Assembly: GCF_038397775.1 (NCBI RefSeq)
Contig: NZ_CP151650.1
Coordinates: 2,604,001 to 2,668,000, forward strand
Source: Pseudomonas sp. RC10
GTDB lineage: Bacteria; Pseudomonadota; Gammaproteobacteria; Pseudomonadales; Pseudomonadaceae
Reading direction: 5' to 3'
Length of the DNA stretch: 64,000 nt
The notes under the pieces are model-generated. The model was not told where the DNA came from and did no database searches. It saw only the letters and a list, made by a program, of their open reading frames with translations. Positions 35,876 to 44,541 of the stretch are shown here, in pieces (positions within the stretch are counted from its first letter, which is position 1; each line of letters begins with the position of its first letter). The position numbers and the translations under genes are program-made.

Positions 35876-36501
35876 GCGGTTCGGGCCTGCAACGGTATTT
35901 CGTACCAACAGAGGAAGAGGTCCAGCGCCGACTCCACCACGGACGCCTGTTTTTCGGGCGTCAGGATCGGTTCGTTGAGGGTGACCTGCGGCCAGAACGC
36001 GAACGCCTTGAGCAACGCGTGAATCTGCGACGCAGCGAACCCCGGCTCGACGGCTTTCAAACGGCCGTCCTGCTGGGCGCCTCGCACCCAGACGGTAAAC
36101 GTCTCTTCGCGTTCGTTGAGGCGGTTGACCCATGCTTGGGCGCGTTCGGGGGAGTGAATGGTGGCGCTGATGGCGACGCGCGCGAGGTCGAGGAAGTTGC
36201 TGTCAGCCAGGGTTTTCATTTTGGCGTCGAGCAAGTCGCGCAGTTGATCGCGCAAGGCCACGCCGGGCCGATAGATGGCCTCGGGCTGTGCCGTGGCCCG
36301 TGCCCATAAGCGATGGAGCATTTCCGAGAACAGCTCTTCCTTGCTCGGGAAATGGTTGTAGACAGTGCGCTTGGAGACCTCAGCCCGAGCGGCGATGCGG
36401 TCCATGCTGGTGACCTCGAAACCGTTGTCGCGAAATTCGGCAATGGCTGCCTGCACGATGGATTCACGTTTTCGGTCGGTCAGTCGTTCGGGCGCAGTCA
36501 T
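35872..36501 (-). CDS. TetR-family repressor
   Basis: The 209-residue protein has an N-terminal TetR helix-turn-helix (residues 12-58: SIVQAAIAEFRDNGFEVTSM then RAEVSKRTVYNHFPSKEEL) and a C-terminal ligand domain resembling AefR-like regulators. It is divergent from the metallo-beta-lactamase-fold gene, and a perfect palindrome lies between them, so it probably represses that gene and itself. Confidence 0.88.
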   Translation of the reverse strand: MTAPERLTDRKRESIVQAAIAEFRDNGFEVTSMDRIAARAEVSKRTVYNHFPSKEELFSEMLHRLWARATAQPEAIYRPGVALRDQLRDLLDAKMKTLADSNFLDLARVAISATIHSPERAQAWVNRLNEREETFTVWVRGAQQDGRLKAVEPGFAASQIHALLKAFAFWPQVTLNEPILTPEKQASVVESALDLFLCWYEIPLQARTA

Positions 36502-36595
36502 GGCATCGCTTCTGGAAGGTGAGGCTGGGAATGATCGCCAGCGAGAAAATTACACCGAGCAGTTTACTTCTCTTTGCGGTTCGTGCAAGCTTGAA

Positions 36596-36610
36596 ACTAC
36601 ACTGTGTAGT
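36596..36610. promoter_or_regulatory. TetR-type operator
   Basis: ACTACAC-T-GTGTAGT is a perfect palindrome with 7-bp arms, in the centre of the 217-base divergent intergenic region. Confidence 0.68.
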
Positions 36611-36718
36611 GTAAAAGCCTGTTACAACTTCTCGCTTACTTCTTTCCGTCGTATGCAACATTCTGCAACGCGTCCGCCGTTGCAGAAACCTCCACCCGTT
36701 TCATGGAGTCAGCACCTC

Positions 36719-37816
36719 ATGGCCTCGATCGAAAAAAACCTCGATAACGCTACCCCGTTGCCCGTTCTTTCTCGCGAGGAGGGCCGCTACCGCAACCAGA
36801 AGCCGATGCAGCGCTCCGGGTTCCTGAAGACGCTGCGGATTTTCTGGAACGCCATGGTCAACAAACCTCGCCACACCCGTCCGGTCGGCGAGATTCCGGT
36901 CCAGCCGCTGTCTCGCCAGCAATTGCTGGCCGCGCCGAACAACACGGTGTATCGCCTGGGCCATTCGACGGTGCTGCTCAAGCTGCGCAATCAATACTTT
37001 CTGACCGATCCGGTGTTTGCCGAGCGTGCGTCGCCGATTCAATGGGCAGGTCCACAGCGTTTTCACCAGCCGCCGATCAGCCTTGAGGACCTGCCGCCAC
37101 TGAAAGCGGTGATTCTGTCGCACAACCACTACGATCACCTCGACCACATGACCATCCAGGTGCTCAAGGACAAGGCTGAGCACTTCATCGCGCCGCTGGG
37201 CGTGGGCGACACGCTGATCGAATGGGGCGTGCCGGCCGAGAAGGTCCAGCAACTGAACTGGTGGCAGTCGACGGAGATTCACGGCATTCGCTTCGTCGCC
37301 ACGCCCGCCCAGCATTTCTCCGGGCGCAGCCTGCGCGACGGCAACCAGACGCTGTGGTGTTCGTGGGTGATGCTCGATGGCGAGCAACGGATTTTCTTCA
37401 GCGGCGACACCGGCTACCACGCGGGCTTCAAGCTGATCGGCGAGGAGTACGGCCCGTTCGACCTGACGCTCATGGAAACCGGCGCCTACAACGTCGACTG
37501 GCCAGACGTGCACATGCAGCCGGAAGAAACCCTGCAAGCGCACATCGACGTGCGCGGTAAATGGCTGTTGCCGATCCACAACGGCACGTTCGACCTGGCG
37601 ATGCATGCCTGGCACGAACCATTCGACCGGATTCTGGCACTGGCCTGGGATCGGAGTATCTCGATCACCACACCGGAAATGGGCCAGCCGTTCTACATCG
37701 ATTACCCGAGCCGAGGCGAGGCGTGGTGGATGAAAGTCGAAAAAGCGTCGGAGACCCCGGCGAAGCGTCGCCACAGTCGGCGATGCAACCGACAGCAGGC
37801 CGCGAGCCGCGGGTAG
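36719..37816 (+). CDS. NAPE-PLD/UlaG-like metallo-beta-lactamase-fold hydrolase
   Basis: The 365-residue protein has the zinc motif SHNHYDHLD (H135, H137, D139, H140), then the later SGDTGYHAGF and PIHNGTFDLAMH blocks. HNHYDHLD is typical of N-acylphosphatidylethanolamine phospholipase D-like bacterial hydrolases, close to UlaG lactonases. No signal peptide is seen. The start was chosen for GGAG ten bases upstream and family length; a longer frame reaches into the TetR gene. The tail is basic (KRRHSRRCNRQQ). It may act on a lipid or lactone inducer sensed by the TetR protein, but this is inference. Confidence 0.8.
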   Translation: MASIEKNLDNATPLPVLSREEGRYRNQKPMQRSGFLKTLRIFWNAMVNKPRHTRPVGEIPVQPLSRQQLLAAPNNTVYRLGHSTVLLKLRNQYFLTDPVFAERASPIQWAGPQRFHQPPISLEDLPPLKAVILSHNHYDHLDHMTIQVLKDKAEHFIAPLGVGDTLIEWGVPAEKVQQLNWWQSTEIHGIRFVATPAQHFSGRSLRDGNQTLWCSWVMLDGEQRIFFSGDTGYHAGFKLIGEEYGPFDLTLMETGAYNVDWPDVHMQPEETLQAHIDVRGKWLLPIHNGTFDLAMHAWHEPFDRILALAWDRSISITTPEMGQPFYIDYPSRGEAWWMKVEKASETPAKRRHSRRCNRQQAASRG

Positions 37817-37844
37817 GCGGGCCAGACGGGCCGGGGAATAGCTT

Positions 37845-37937
37845 CTGTGGGAGCGAATTCATTCGCGAAGCGATGCGGCGGGCGACAGATATGCATCGCC
37901 TGTCAGATTGTTACGCGAATAAATTCGCTCCGACAGT
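37845..37937. repeat. REP pair, family A
   Basis: CTGTGGGAGCGAATTCATTC faces ACGCGAATAAATTCGCTCCG; the second half has drifted. Confidence 0.75.
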
Positions 37938-37980
37938 CAGGTCCTCGTCAGGCCCCTAATCGTGCGGCGAACCCGGCCTC

Positions 37981-38071
37981 CTGTAGGAGCGAATTCATTC
38001 GCGAACGATGGATCAGACGACACAGACCTAACGGCTGTACGACCGCATCGCGAATGAATTCGCTCCTACAG
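37981..38071. repeat. REP pair, family A
   Basis: CTGTAGGAGCGAATTCATTC faces TCGCGAATGAATTCGCTCCT, both halves intact. Confidence 0.8.
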
Positions 38072-38130
38072 TTTCAAGCCGCGTGAGGTTCCACGCGGCG
38101 CGGTGTGCTCCAGCTTCTGTGGCAATCACC

Positions 38131-38295
38131 TCAAGGTTTGTTCCGGTTGCGATCCGTGTCCTGAGCGTTGTCTTTCGGGTGCTCAGGATGACGAGGCTGC
38201 TCACCTTGCTGGTTCGCCTGTTTGTGCTGCTCACCGACCTTGCCGGCATTTTCCGGCGCGTGTTTCAGGTCTTCCCGGTCTGAGGCTTTCGTCAT
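38131..38295 (-). CDS. Small hydrophilic disordered protein
   Basis: The 54-residue protein, MTKASDREDLKHAPENAGKV and onward, is rich in Q, N, D, E, K, H and P (EQHKQANQQGEQPRHPEHP) and has almost no hydrophobic residues, so it is likely unstructured. AAGGAG precedes the ATG. It lies 37 bases past the Rieske flavoprotein gene on the same strand and may be cotranscribed. Such small proteins are common in pseudomonads, sometimes linked to stress, but I cannot assign a function. Confidence 0.65.
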   Translation of the reverse strand: MTKASDREDLKHAPENAGKVGEQHKQANQQGEQPRHPEHPKDNAQDTDRNRNKP

Positions 38296-38332
38296 GGCTA
38301 TGTCTCCTTCGAATCGATCGTCGTGCGCGTTG

Positions 38333-39886
38333 TCACGCACCTTCGCTCATTTGCTTGATCAGCATCAGCGCCTCGTCCTTGAACAAGGGCTGTTTCATGC
38401 GTTCGGCCAGCAGGGCGACTTCCCGTTCGCGCTTGCAACCGACCACGGCAGCAACGGCCCCTTGCTTGCAGATCAGCGCCAGAAACTCGAAGGTCTCCGG
38501 TTCGCCGAGGTAAACGATATCGTCCCATTCGGCCGCGTGACCCAGATAGTCCAGCCGCTTACCGAAATGGAAGGTCCAGAAATACGGCACGTCGCTGTAA
38601 TGTTTTTCAGCGCCCAGCATGTTGCTTGCGGCGATCCGCGCCTGCTGTTGCGCCAACCGCCAGTGTTCGATCCGCAGGGGCTGGCCATTGATCGGGAAGG
38701 TGGCGATGTCGCCCGCCGCCCACACGTCCTTGCCTGCTTTCATCCCTGAGTCCACGCTCAGCGAACCGTCTTTTTCCAGTTGCAGGCCGTCGACAAATTG
38801 TGTGGACGGGGAGACGCCAATGCCGATCAGCGCGAGGTCCACCGGCAGCCGCTCACCGTTATTCAGCAAGGCGGTTTCCAGACGTTTCTTCCCCCCATGT
38901 CCATCGCCTTCGAAGCGGCTAACGTCCACATGGGTGCGAAACAGCACGCCATTTTGCTCATGAAGGGCGCGCAACGCTTTACCGATTCGCTCGCCTAATT
39001 GATCGGCGAAGGGCACCTCGTGGTGGGCGAGCACGGTCACGTTAACCCCGTGTTTGCGCAGCGCGGACGCGGCTTCCAGGCCGATGAAGCTGTCGCCGAC
39101 GATCAGTGCCTGTTTGCCCGGCTTGGCGGCGGCGAGGATTTTCTTCGCATCGTCACGGGAACGCAGGGTCAGGACTTGCGGCAGGTCCGCGCCAATCAAC
39201 GGCAGGGCACGCGGTTCGCCACCGGTGGTGATCAGTACGGCGTCGTAGGCAAAGCGGCGGCCGTCCGACAAGGTCAGACGCTTGTTGACGACGTCCAGCT
39301 TCATGACCTCGCCTTCGATACGCTCGATGTGGTTTTCGTCGTAAAACGCGTCGTCGCGAAGGGGCGGGGTTTCGTCGGGGCGCATGTCGGCCGCGAGTAC
39401 GAATTTGCTCAGCGCCGTCCGGTCGTAACCCGGCGCAACCTCCCGGTCCACCAGCAACAGGCGGCCATTAAAGCCTTTTTCCCGCAACGCGCACGCGGCG
39501 GCCGTTCCGGCGGCACCGGCGCCGATGATGACAAAGCAGCGGTCGTCGTCGGGGCGGGTGTCGTGCTCGACAGAAAGCGCTTGATCGTCGACGTGAATCT
39601 GATCGTCGATCACTTGCAGCGGGTAGCGGGTCAGGGCGTCCAGCGCAGGCGGTTCGCACAGATGCCCGTCGGAAATGGCAAATTCTGCTTTGTGCCACGG
39701 ACAGATCAAATGGCCGTTGCACACCGCACCGTCGGCCAGGGGCGCGCCCGCGTGAGGGCATTCCGCCTGATAAGCGCGAACCTCATCGCCATGGCGCACC
39801 AGTACGACTTTTTTCTCGCCTGCTTCAACCTGAATCCCGCGATCTCGACGAAGATCGGCCAGGCTCGCGACTCGATGCATTGCCAT
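38333..39886 (-). CDS. Rieske-domain NAD(P)H-dependent flavoprotein (AIF-like)
   Basis: The 517-residue protein fuses an N-terminal Rieske domain (C43-P-H45 and C62-P-W-H65 in CPHAGAPL and CPWHKAEF, ligating a 2Fe-2S cluster) to a pyridine nucleotide-disulfide reductase: FAD loop VIIGAGAAGTAAA, NAD loop ALIVGDSFIGLEAASAL and WAAGDIATFP. It resembles ferredoxin reductases of dioxygenases and AIF-like proteins, with its own Rieske electron acceptor. The start was chosen for GGAGG eight bases upstream. No oxygenase gene is adjacent, so the electron partner is unknown. Confidence 0.87.
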   Translation of the reverse strand: MAMHRVASLADLRRDRGIQVEAGEKKVVLVRHGDEVRAYQAECPHAGAPLADGAVCNGHLICPWHKAEFAISDGHLCEPPALDALTRYPLQVIDDQIHVDDQALSVEHDTRPDDDRCFVIIGAGAAGTAAACALREKGFNGRLLLVDREVAPGYDRTALSKFVLAADMRPDETPPLRDDAFYDENHIERIEGEVMKLDVVNKRLTLSDGRRFAYDAVLITTGGEPRALPLIGADLPQVLTLRSRDDAKKILAAAKPGKQALIVGDSFIGLEAASALRKHGVNVTVLAHHEVPFADQLGERIGKALRALHEQNGVLFRTHVDVSRFEGDGHGGKKRLETALLNNGERLPVDLALIGIGVSPSTQFVDGLQLEKDGSLSVDSGMKAGKDVWAAGDIATFPINGQPLRIEHWRLAQQQARIAASNMLGAEKHYSDVPYFWTFHFGKRLDYLGHAAEWDDIVYLGEPETFEFLALICKQGAVAAVVGCKREREVALLAERMKQPLFKDEALMLIKQMSEGA

Positions 39887-39959
39887 GTTCAATTCCTCCC
39901 AGGCTTTCTGTTGGGAGTCGGCGGGCTCGATAGAGGTTCACCGATTTTTCAGCTGCAAG

Positions 39960-40075
39960 CTTCGAGCGGCAAGGTGCCAGCTACGAGCAGCAAGCTACAA
40001 GCTGCAAGCAAAAACGCAATCGTGAGCATCTTGAGCGCTGCTTTTAGCTTGCCGCTTGCAGCTCGTCACTCACCG
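39960..40075. repeat. AGCTTGCAGCTTG-type degenerate repeat
   Basis: Short alternating words (GCAAGCTACAAGCTGCAAGC, then TAGCTTGCCGCTTGCAGCTC) form a fold-back structure between two leftward genes. Similar words occur at 59.7 kb and 60.06 kb. Confidence 0.55.
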
Positions 40076-40558
40076 CTCTAAACCCAGGCGTTGATGCCAG
40101 TCGGCAATTGACTCTTCCGGATACTGTTCGAACTGCTGATCCTTCGGCCCGGCCTGGACTTCGACCCACGACGCCTTGGAGTCGAGCAATAGGTGCGTGT
40201 GCTCGGGCGGGGTGGGCAGGGGCGTGTCGATGGCGGAGGCGAACGGGTGAATCAGCTCCGGCCATTCCGGGCTGAACAGCCACAATGCACTGCCGCACTG
40301 CTGACAGAAATGCCGCTCGGCGCTGCTGGTGTGCACGTGTTTGTGTTCATCGTCGCGCATCTTCGCGTGGTAGATGGCGATGCTGCTTTTGCCTTTGACC
40401 TTCAGGCTTTTGGCGTCGCCACCGAGATTGATGGCATAGCCGCCTCCGCCTTGAGTCTTGCGGCAGATCGAGCAATAGCAGCGTTGATAGGGGTAGGGGT
40501 GGGCGCTGTTCAGGCTGAACTCCACCGCGCCGCAATGGCAGGAACCTTCCAGATGCAT
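40070..40558 (-). CDS. GFA/CENP-V-family zinc protein
   Basis: The 162-residue protein has the full GFA cysteine pattern: C7-H-C9 (GSCHCGAV), C27-Y-C29 and C32 (RCYCSICRK), then C84 and C87 (HFCQQCGS), binding zinc. The family is named for glutathione-dependent formaldehyde-activating enzyme; most members have no proven substrate. It is cytoplasmic, with no leader. The gene stands alone, with a repeat downstream and a divergent chemoreceptor gene 183 bases away. Confidence 0.86.
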   Translation of the reverse strand: MHLEGSCHCGAVEFSLNSAHPYPYQRCYCSICRKTQGGGGYAINLGGDAKSLKVKGKSSIAIYHAKMRDDEHKHVHTSSAERHFCQQCGSALWLFSPEWPELIHPFASAIDTPLPTPPEHTHLLLDSKASWVEVQAGPKDQQFEQYPEESIADWHQRLGLER

Positions 40559-40741
40559 GATGGGCCTCCGTTCTCACTGGGGTCGACTCATAGGTCTAGA
40601 CCTCGCGCTGGCCCAAGGTTTCCCCGAACGTTCGTTCGGATGTTTCATGAAGTGTTCGCTAAAGAAGCCCTGCTAAGCGTCGATAAGCAGAAGTCGTACG
40701 ACAACTGCGACCACTGCCACCACAATAACGAGCCTACGGTC

Positions 40742-42367
40742 ATGAACCTACGCAACCTCACCATCGCCCGACGTGCGGGCCTCGGTTTTACCCTGATTTC
40801 CCTGCTGGTCGCGTTGCTGGGCTGGTTTGCATTAAGCCAGATGTCCACCATCCGTCAGAGCGAGGTAGCGGTTGAGAGTAACTGGATGCCGAGCATGCGG
40901 CTGGTCAGCGAGATTCGCGAAGCCATGTTGCGCATCCGCACGATTTCGCTGCGCATGGCGCTGGACACCGATCCCAAGAGCGTCGGCACCTATAAGGGCC
41001 AGATGGACGCACGGGTCAAGGTGCTGAACGACAAACTGGGGACCCTCGACACGTTCATCGACACCCCTGAAGAGAAGGTGTTGTACGACAAATTCCGCAG
41101 TACGCTGGCCGATTACCAGCGCGGCCTTAGCCAGTCGTTCGTGTTGGCGGAAAGTGGCGATTCGAAGGCCATGAACACGTTGCTGCTGGTGGACATGAAA
41201 ACCGCCGTCGATAATTCGGGCGCGCAACTCGGCGACCTGACGGACTTCTATTCGCAGCAGGTCGAACAGGAAGGCAAGGCTGCAGAGTCTCAGTACCGCG
41301 CCTCGCGCAATGTTGTGTTGGTGTTCGTGCTGATCGCGGCGCTGGCGACCGTCATCCTGGCCCTGTGGCTGACCCGCAGCATCATCCAGCCGCTCGAAGA
41401 CGCGGTCACGGCGGCGGAATTCGTCGCCAAGGGCGATCTGACCCACGATATTCGCGTCGAAGGCAAGGATGAGGTCACGCGTCTGCTGACCGCGCTGCGT
41501 CTGATGCAAACCAATCTGCGCGGCACCTTGAGCCTGATCGGCAGTTCTGCCAGCCAATTGGCTTCGGCCGCCACCGCTCTCAATACGGTCACCGAAGACA
41601 GCCATCGCGGGCTCAATCGACAGAACGCGGAAATCGAACAGGCCGCGACGGCGGTCAACGAAATGACCTCTGCCGTGGAAGAAGTGGCGCGCAACGCGGT
41701 GTCCACGTCCCAGGCGTCCAGCGAATCCAACGACGCGGCGCAAGACGGGCAAGCGCGGGTGATTGAAACCGTGACCTCGATCCAGAACCTCTCCAGCAAC
41801 GTGCAACACACCTCGGTACTGGTGCAGACCCTGGCCGATCAGTCTCAGGACATCGGCAAGGTGCTGGACGTGATTCGTTCCATCGCGGAGCAAACCAATC
41901 TGCTGGCGCTGAACGCCGCCATCGAGGCCGCACGCGCCGGGGAGTCGGGACGCGGCTTTGCGGTAGTCGCCGATGAGGTGCGCGCACTGGCCCATCGCAC
42001 CCAACAATCGACGCTTGAAATCGACAAGATGGTCTCGACCATGCGCAGCGGTTCCAGCGACGCGCTGGCGTCCATGTTGGTCAGCCGCACGCGGGCGACG
42101 GAAACGCTGGAACTGGCGCAAGGCGCGGGGGAGTCGCTGACCCGCATCACCTCGTCGATCAACCAGATTTCCGAACGCAACCTGGTCATCGCCAGCGCCG
42201 CCGAAGAACAGGCGCAAGTGGCGCGGGAAGTGGACCGCAACATCGTCAACATCCGCGACCTGTCGCAACAGTCGTCCTCCGGTGCCAACCAGATCAGCGC
42301 GTCCAGCACTGAGCTGTCGCGCCTCGCGGGGGAGTTGAATCAGGTGGTGACGCGGTTTCGCGTGTGA
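40742..42367 (+). CDS. Methyl-accepting chemotaxis protein
   Basis: The 541-residue chemoreceptor has a membrane segment at residues 10-31, a periplasmic four-helix-bundle sensor (about 35-188), a second span at 190-211, a HAMP domain and a cytoplasmic signalling domain with the conserved tip [20 protein letters not shown] and [15 protein letters not shown]. It signals through CheW/CheA to the flagellar motor. No C-terminal pentapeptide for CheR is seen. The frame is open far upstream, but [20 protein letters not shown] is the expected start. The ligand is unknown. Confidence 0.92.
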   Translation: MNLRNLTIARRAGLGFTLISLLVALLGWFALSQMSTIRQSEVAVESNWMPSMRLVSEIREAMLRIRTISLRMALDTDPKSVGTYKGQMDARVKVLNDKLGTLDTFIDTPEEKVLYDKFRSTLADYQRGLSQSFVLAESGDSKAMNTLLLVDMKTAVDNSGAQLGDLTDFYSQQVEQEGKAAESQYRASRNVVLVFVLIAALATVILALWLTRSIIQPLEDAVTAAEFVAKGDLTHDIRVEGKDEVTRLLTALRLMQTNLRGTLSLIGSSASQLASAATALNTVTEDSHRGLNRQNAEIEQAATAVNEMTSAVEEVARNAVSTSQASSESNDAAQDGQARVIETVTSIQNLSSNVQHTSVLVQTLADQSQDIGKVLDVIRSIAEQTNLLALNAAIEAARAGESGRGFAVVADEVRALAHRTQQSTLEIDKMVSTMRSGSSDALASMLVSRTRATETLELAQGAGESLTRITSSINQISERNLVIASAAEEQAQVAREVDRNIVNIRDLSQQSSSGANQISASSTELSRLAGELNQVVTRFRV

Positions 42368-42540
42368 TCTGATTGCTGATGTCGCCGCTGCGGTTTGGCG
42401 TATGTCAGCGTCCTCCCGGTCAGACGTTGCTTAAAGGATTCACCTCATTCACTTGCCTGACCCGGCGTTGGCTTGCATGATTCTCCCCGTCTAATAATTC
42501 CTGGCGGGCTGAACCTGCCGAGCAGATAGGTGACAAGGCA

Positions 42541-43785
42541 ATGGATGATGTGAATCGCGGTTTCAGCAGTTGGTTGCGCGCCCCTGGACACAAGGCGTGG
42601 TTGGCACAGGAGGGCAATCGACTGTTGGCGTTCGCCAAGGCGGCCAGGCTGCCTCAGGGCTTCGGTAATCTGGACGAGCAGGGACGGTTGCCCGCCGACG
42701 CCGTTGCGGAAACCATGAACACCGCCCGCATGACCCATAGCTTTGCCCTCGCTCACATCAATGGCATTCCTGGTTGCGCCGAGCTGGTCGACCACGGCGT
42801 TGCGGCGCTGGCGGGACCGTTGCGGGATGCCGAGCATGGCGGCTGGTTCGACAAGCCCCTCGATAAAGGCGGCAGCACGGGCAAAGCTGCCTATCTGCAT
42901 GCCTTCGTTGCGCTGGCCGCTTCCTCGGCGGTCGTTGCCCAGCGCCCTGGCGCCAAGGCTTTGCTCGATCAGGCGATCCAGGTCATCAGCCAGCACTTCT
43001 GGAGCGAAGAAGAAGGCGCCATGCGCGAGTCCTTCGCCCGGGACTGGAGCGACGAAGAAGCCTACCGCGGCGCCAACAGCAACATGCACAGCACTGAGGC
43101 GTTTCTGGCCCTGGCCGATGTCACCGGCGATGCGCGCTGGCTGGACCGGGCGCTGAGCATCGTCGAGCGAGTGATTCATCAGCACGCTGCGGCGAACAAT
43201 CATCAGGTCATCGAGCATTTCACCCTGCAATGGCAGCCGGTGCCGGAGTACAACGCCGACAAGCCGGACGACGGTTTCCGCCCCTATGGCACGACGCCGG
43301 GCCACGCCTTCGAATGGGCGCGGCTGGTGCTGCACCTGGAAGCGGCGCGTCAGGCGGCGAAACTGGACACCCCGGCCTGGTTACTGGAGGACGCACGTCT
43401 GCTGTTCGAAAACGCCTGCCGCTTTGGCTGGGACGTCGATGGCGCGCCGGGCATCGTGTACACGCTGGACTGGGATAATCGCCCGGTGGTGCGTCATCGT
43501 TTGCACTGGACCCACGCCGAAGCCGCAGCCGCGTCGGCCGCCTTGCTTCAGCGCACCGGCGAGCAGCAATACGAAACCTGGTATCGGACCTTCTGGGAAT
43601 TCAACGAAACCCTGTTCATCGACCGCGAGCACGGCAGCTGGCGCCATGAGCTGAATCCGCAGAATCAGCCGAGCGCTGATATCTGGCCGGGCAAGCCTGA
43701 CCTGTATCACGCGTATCAGGCGACGTTGTTGCCCGTCTTGCCGCTGGCGCAGAGCCTGGCGACGGCATTGGAGCGTTTGCAATGA
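42541..43785 (+). CDS. AGE-family sugar isomerase (mannose isomerase/YihS-like)
   Basis: The 414-residue protein resembles E. coli YihS and pseudomonad mannose isomerase along its length, an (alpha/alpha)6 barrel that interconverts aldoses and ketoses. Visible family blocks are ARMTHSFALAHINGIPG, GGWFDKP, NSNMHSTEAFLALADVTGD, EHFTLQWQPVPEYN and TPGHAFEWARLVLHLEA, containing the active-site histidines. Its stop overlaps the next start (ATGA), so the two are coupled. The substrate may be mannose, lyxose or a sulfosugar, and cannot be fixed from sequence. Confidence 0.85.
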   Translation: MDDVNRGFSSWLRAPGHKAWLAQEGNRLLAFAKAARLPQGFGNLDEQGRLPADAVAETMNTARMTHSFALAHINGIPGCAELVDHGVAALAGPLRDAEHGGWFDKPLDKGGSTGKAAYLHAFVALAASSAVVAQRPGAKALLDQAIQVISQHFWSEEEGAMRESFARDWSDEEAYRGANSNMHSTEAFLALADVTGDARWLDRALSIVERVIHQHAAANNHQVIEHFTLQWQPVPEYNADKPDDGFRPYGTTPGHAFEWARLVLHLEAARQAAKLDTPAWLLEDARLLFENACRFGWDVDGAPGIVYTLDWDNRPVVRHRLHWTHAEAAAASAALLQRTGEQQYETWYRTFWEFNETLFIDREHGSWRHELNPQNQPSADIWPGKPDLYHAYQATLLPVLPLAQSLATALERLQ

Positions 43786-44399
43786 TCCGCATCGGCGACT
43801 ATATCGAATCGCTGGACACCTCAGCCCTGTCGCGCTGGGCCTCGCTCACGCCGTGGGAACTGGTCAGCCGTGCCCCTGAAATCGTTCGCGAACTGTTGGT
43901 GACGCTGGGCGACGACTACGAAATCCGTGGCGACATTGCCGTTCACAAAACGGTGGTGGTCGAGGAGGGGGCGGTGCTCAAAGGGCCATTGATCATTGGG
44001 CCTGAGTGCTTCGTGGCCACCGGCGCGTACCTGCGGGGTGGTTGCTGGGTGGGTGAGCGCTGCATCTTCGGTCCCGGCGCGGAGCTGAAAACCTCGTTCG
44101 TTTTCGATGGCACCAAGCTCGCGCACTTCAATTTTGTGGGGGATTCGGTGCTGGGCGCGGGGGTGAATCTGGAGGCGGGCAGCATCGTCTGCAATTACCG
44201 CAACGAGCGCGACGACAAGGAAGTCCGCGTGCGCGTCGACGGCCGTCTGCGTGCCACGGGCTGCGACAAATTCGGCGCGCTGATCGGCGACCGCTCCCGC
44301 ATCGGCGCCAACGCCGTGCTGGCGCCGGGGGCGTTGCTGGCCAAGGCGACCATCATCCGGCGCGGTGAGGTGTTTGACGCAGAAAGCAAGCCGTTGTAG
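43782..44399 (+). CDS. Left-handed beta-helix (hexapeptide-repeat) protein
   Basis: The 205-residue protein has hexapeptide repeats from about residue 55 (AVVVEEGAVLKGPLIIGPECFVA) to the end (IGDRSRIGANAVLAPGALLAK). This is the left-handed beta-helix seen in sugar nucleotidyl- and acyltransferases such as the C-terminal half of GlmU. An insert, CNYRNERDDKEVRVRVDGR, breaks the helix as in GlmU. There is no N-terminal nucleotidyltransferase domain. It overlaps the isomerase gene by four bases, suggesting a joint role in modifying a sugar. Confidence 0.78.
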   Translation: MIRIGDYIESLDTSALSRWASLTPWELVSRAPEIVRELLVTLGDDYEIRGDIAVHKTVVVEEGAVLKGPLIIGPECFVATGAYLRGGCWVGERCIFGPGAELKTSFVFDGTKLAHFNFVGDSVLGAGVNLEAGSIVCNYRNERDDKEVRVRVDGRLRATGCDKFGALIGDRSRIGANAVLAPGALLAKATIIRRGEVFDAESKPL

Positions 44400-44402
44400 C
44401 CG

Positions 44403-44516
44403 CACGGCTTGCCTGCGGTGGCATCAGGTCAGCCAGCCCCTGTGCCACCGCTCCACCGCGTGCACCGGATTTGCCATCGCTACGCAATGGATCGTAGGCA
44501 AGCCAACGCCTACGGG
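44403..44516. repeat. REP pair, family B
   Basis: GGCTTGCCTGCGGTGGC and GATCGTAGGCAAGCCAACGC face each other between convergent genes, with the same core as the repeat between glcG and glcB. Confidence 0.6.
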
Positions 44517-44541
44517 TAGGCGTACCGCATGCGGCGGCCCG

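Larger units (their letters stand above)
37817..38130. other. Intergenic region with two REP pairs
   Basis: Two REP pairs fill most of this stretch between convergent genes. No coding sequence is supported. Confidence 0.6.
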
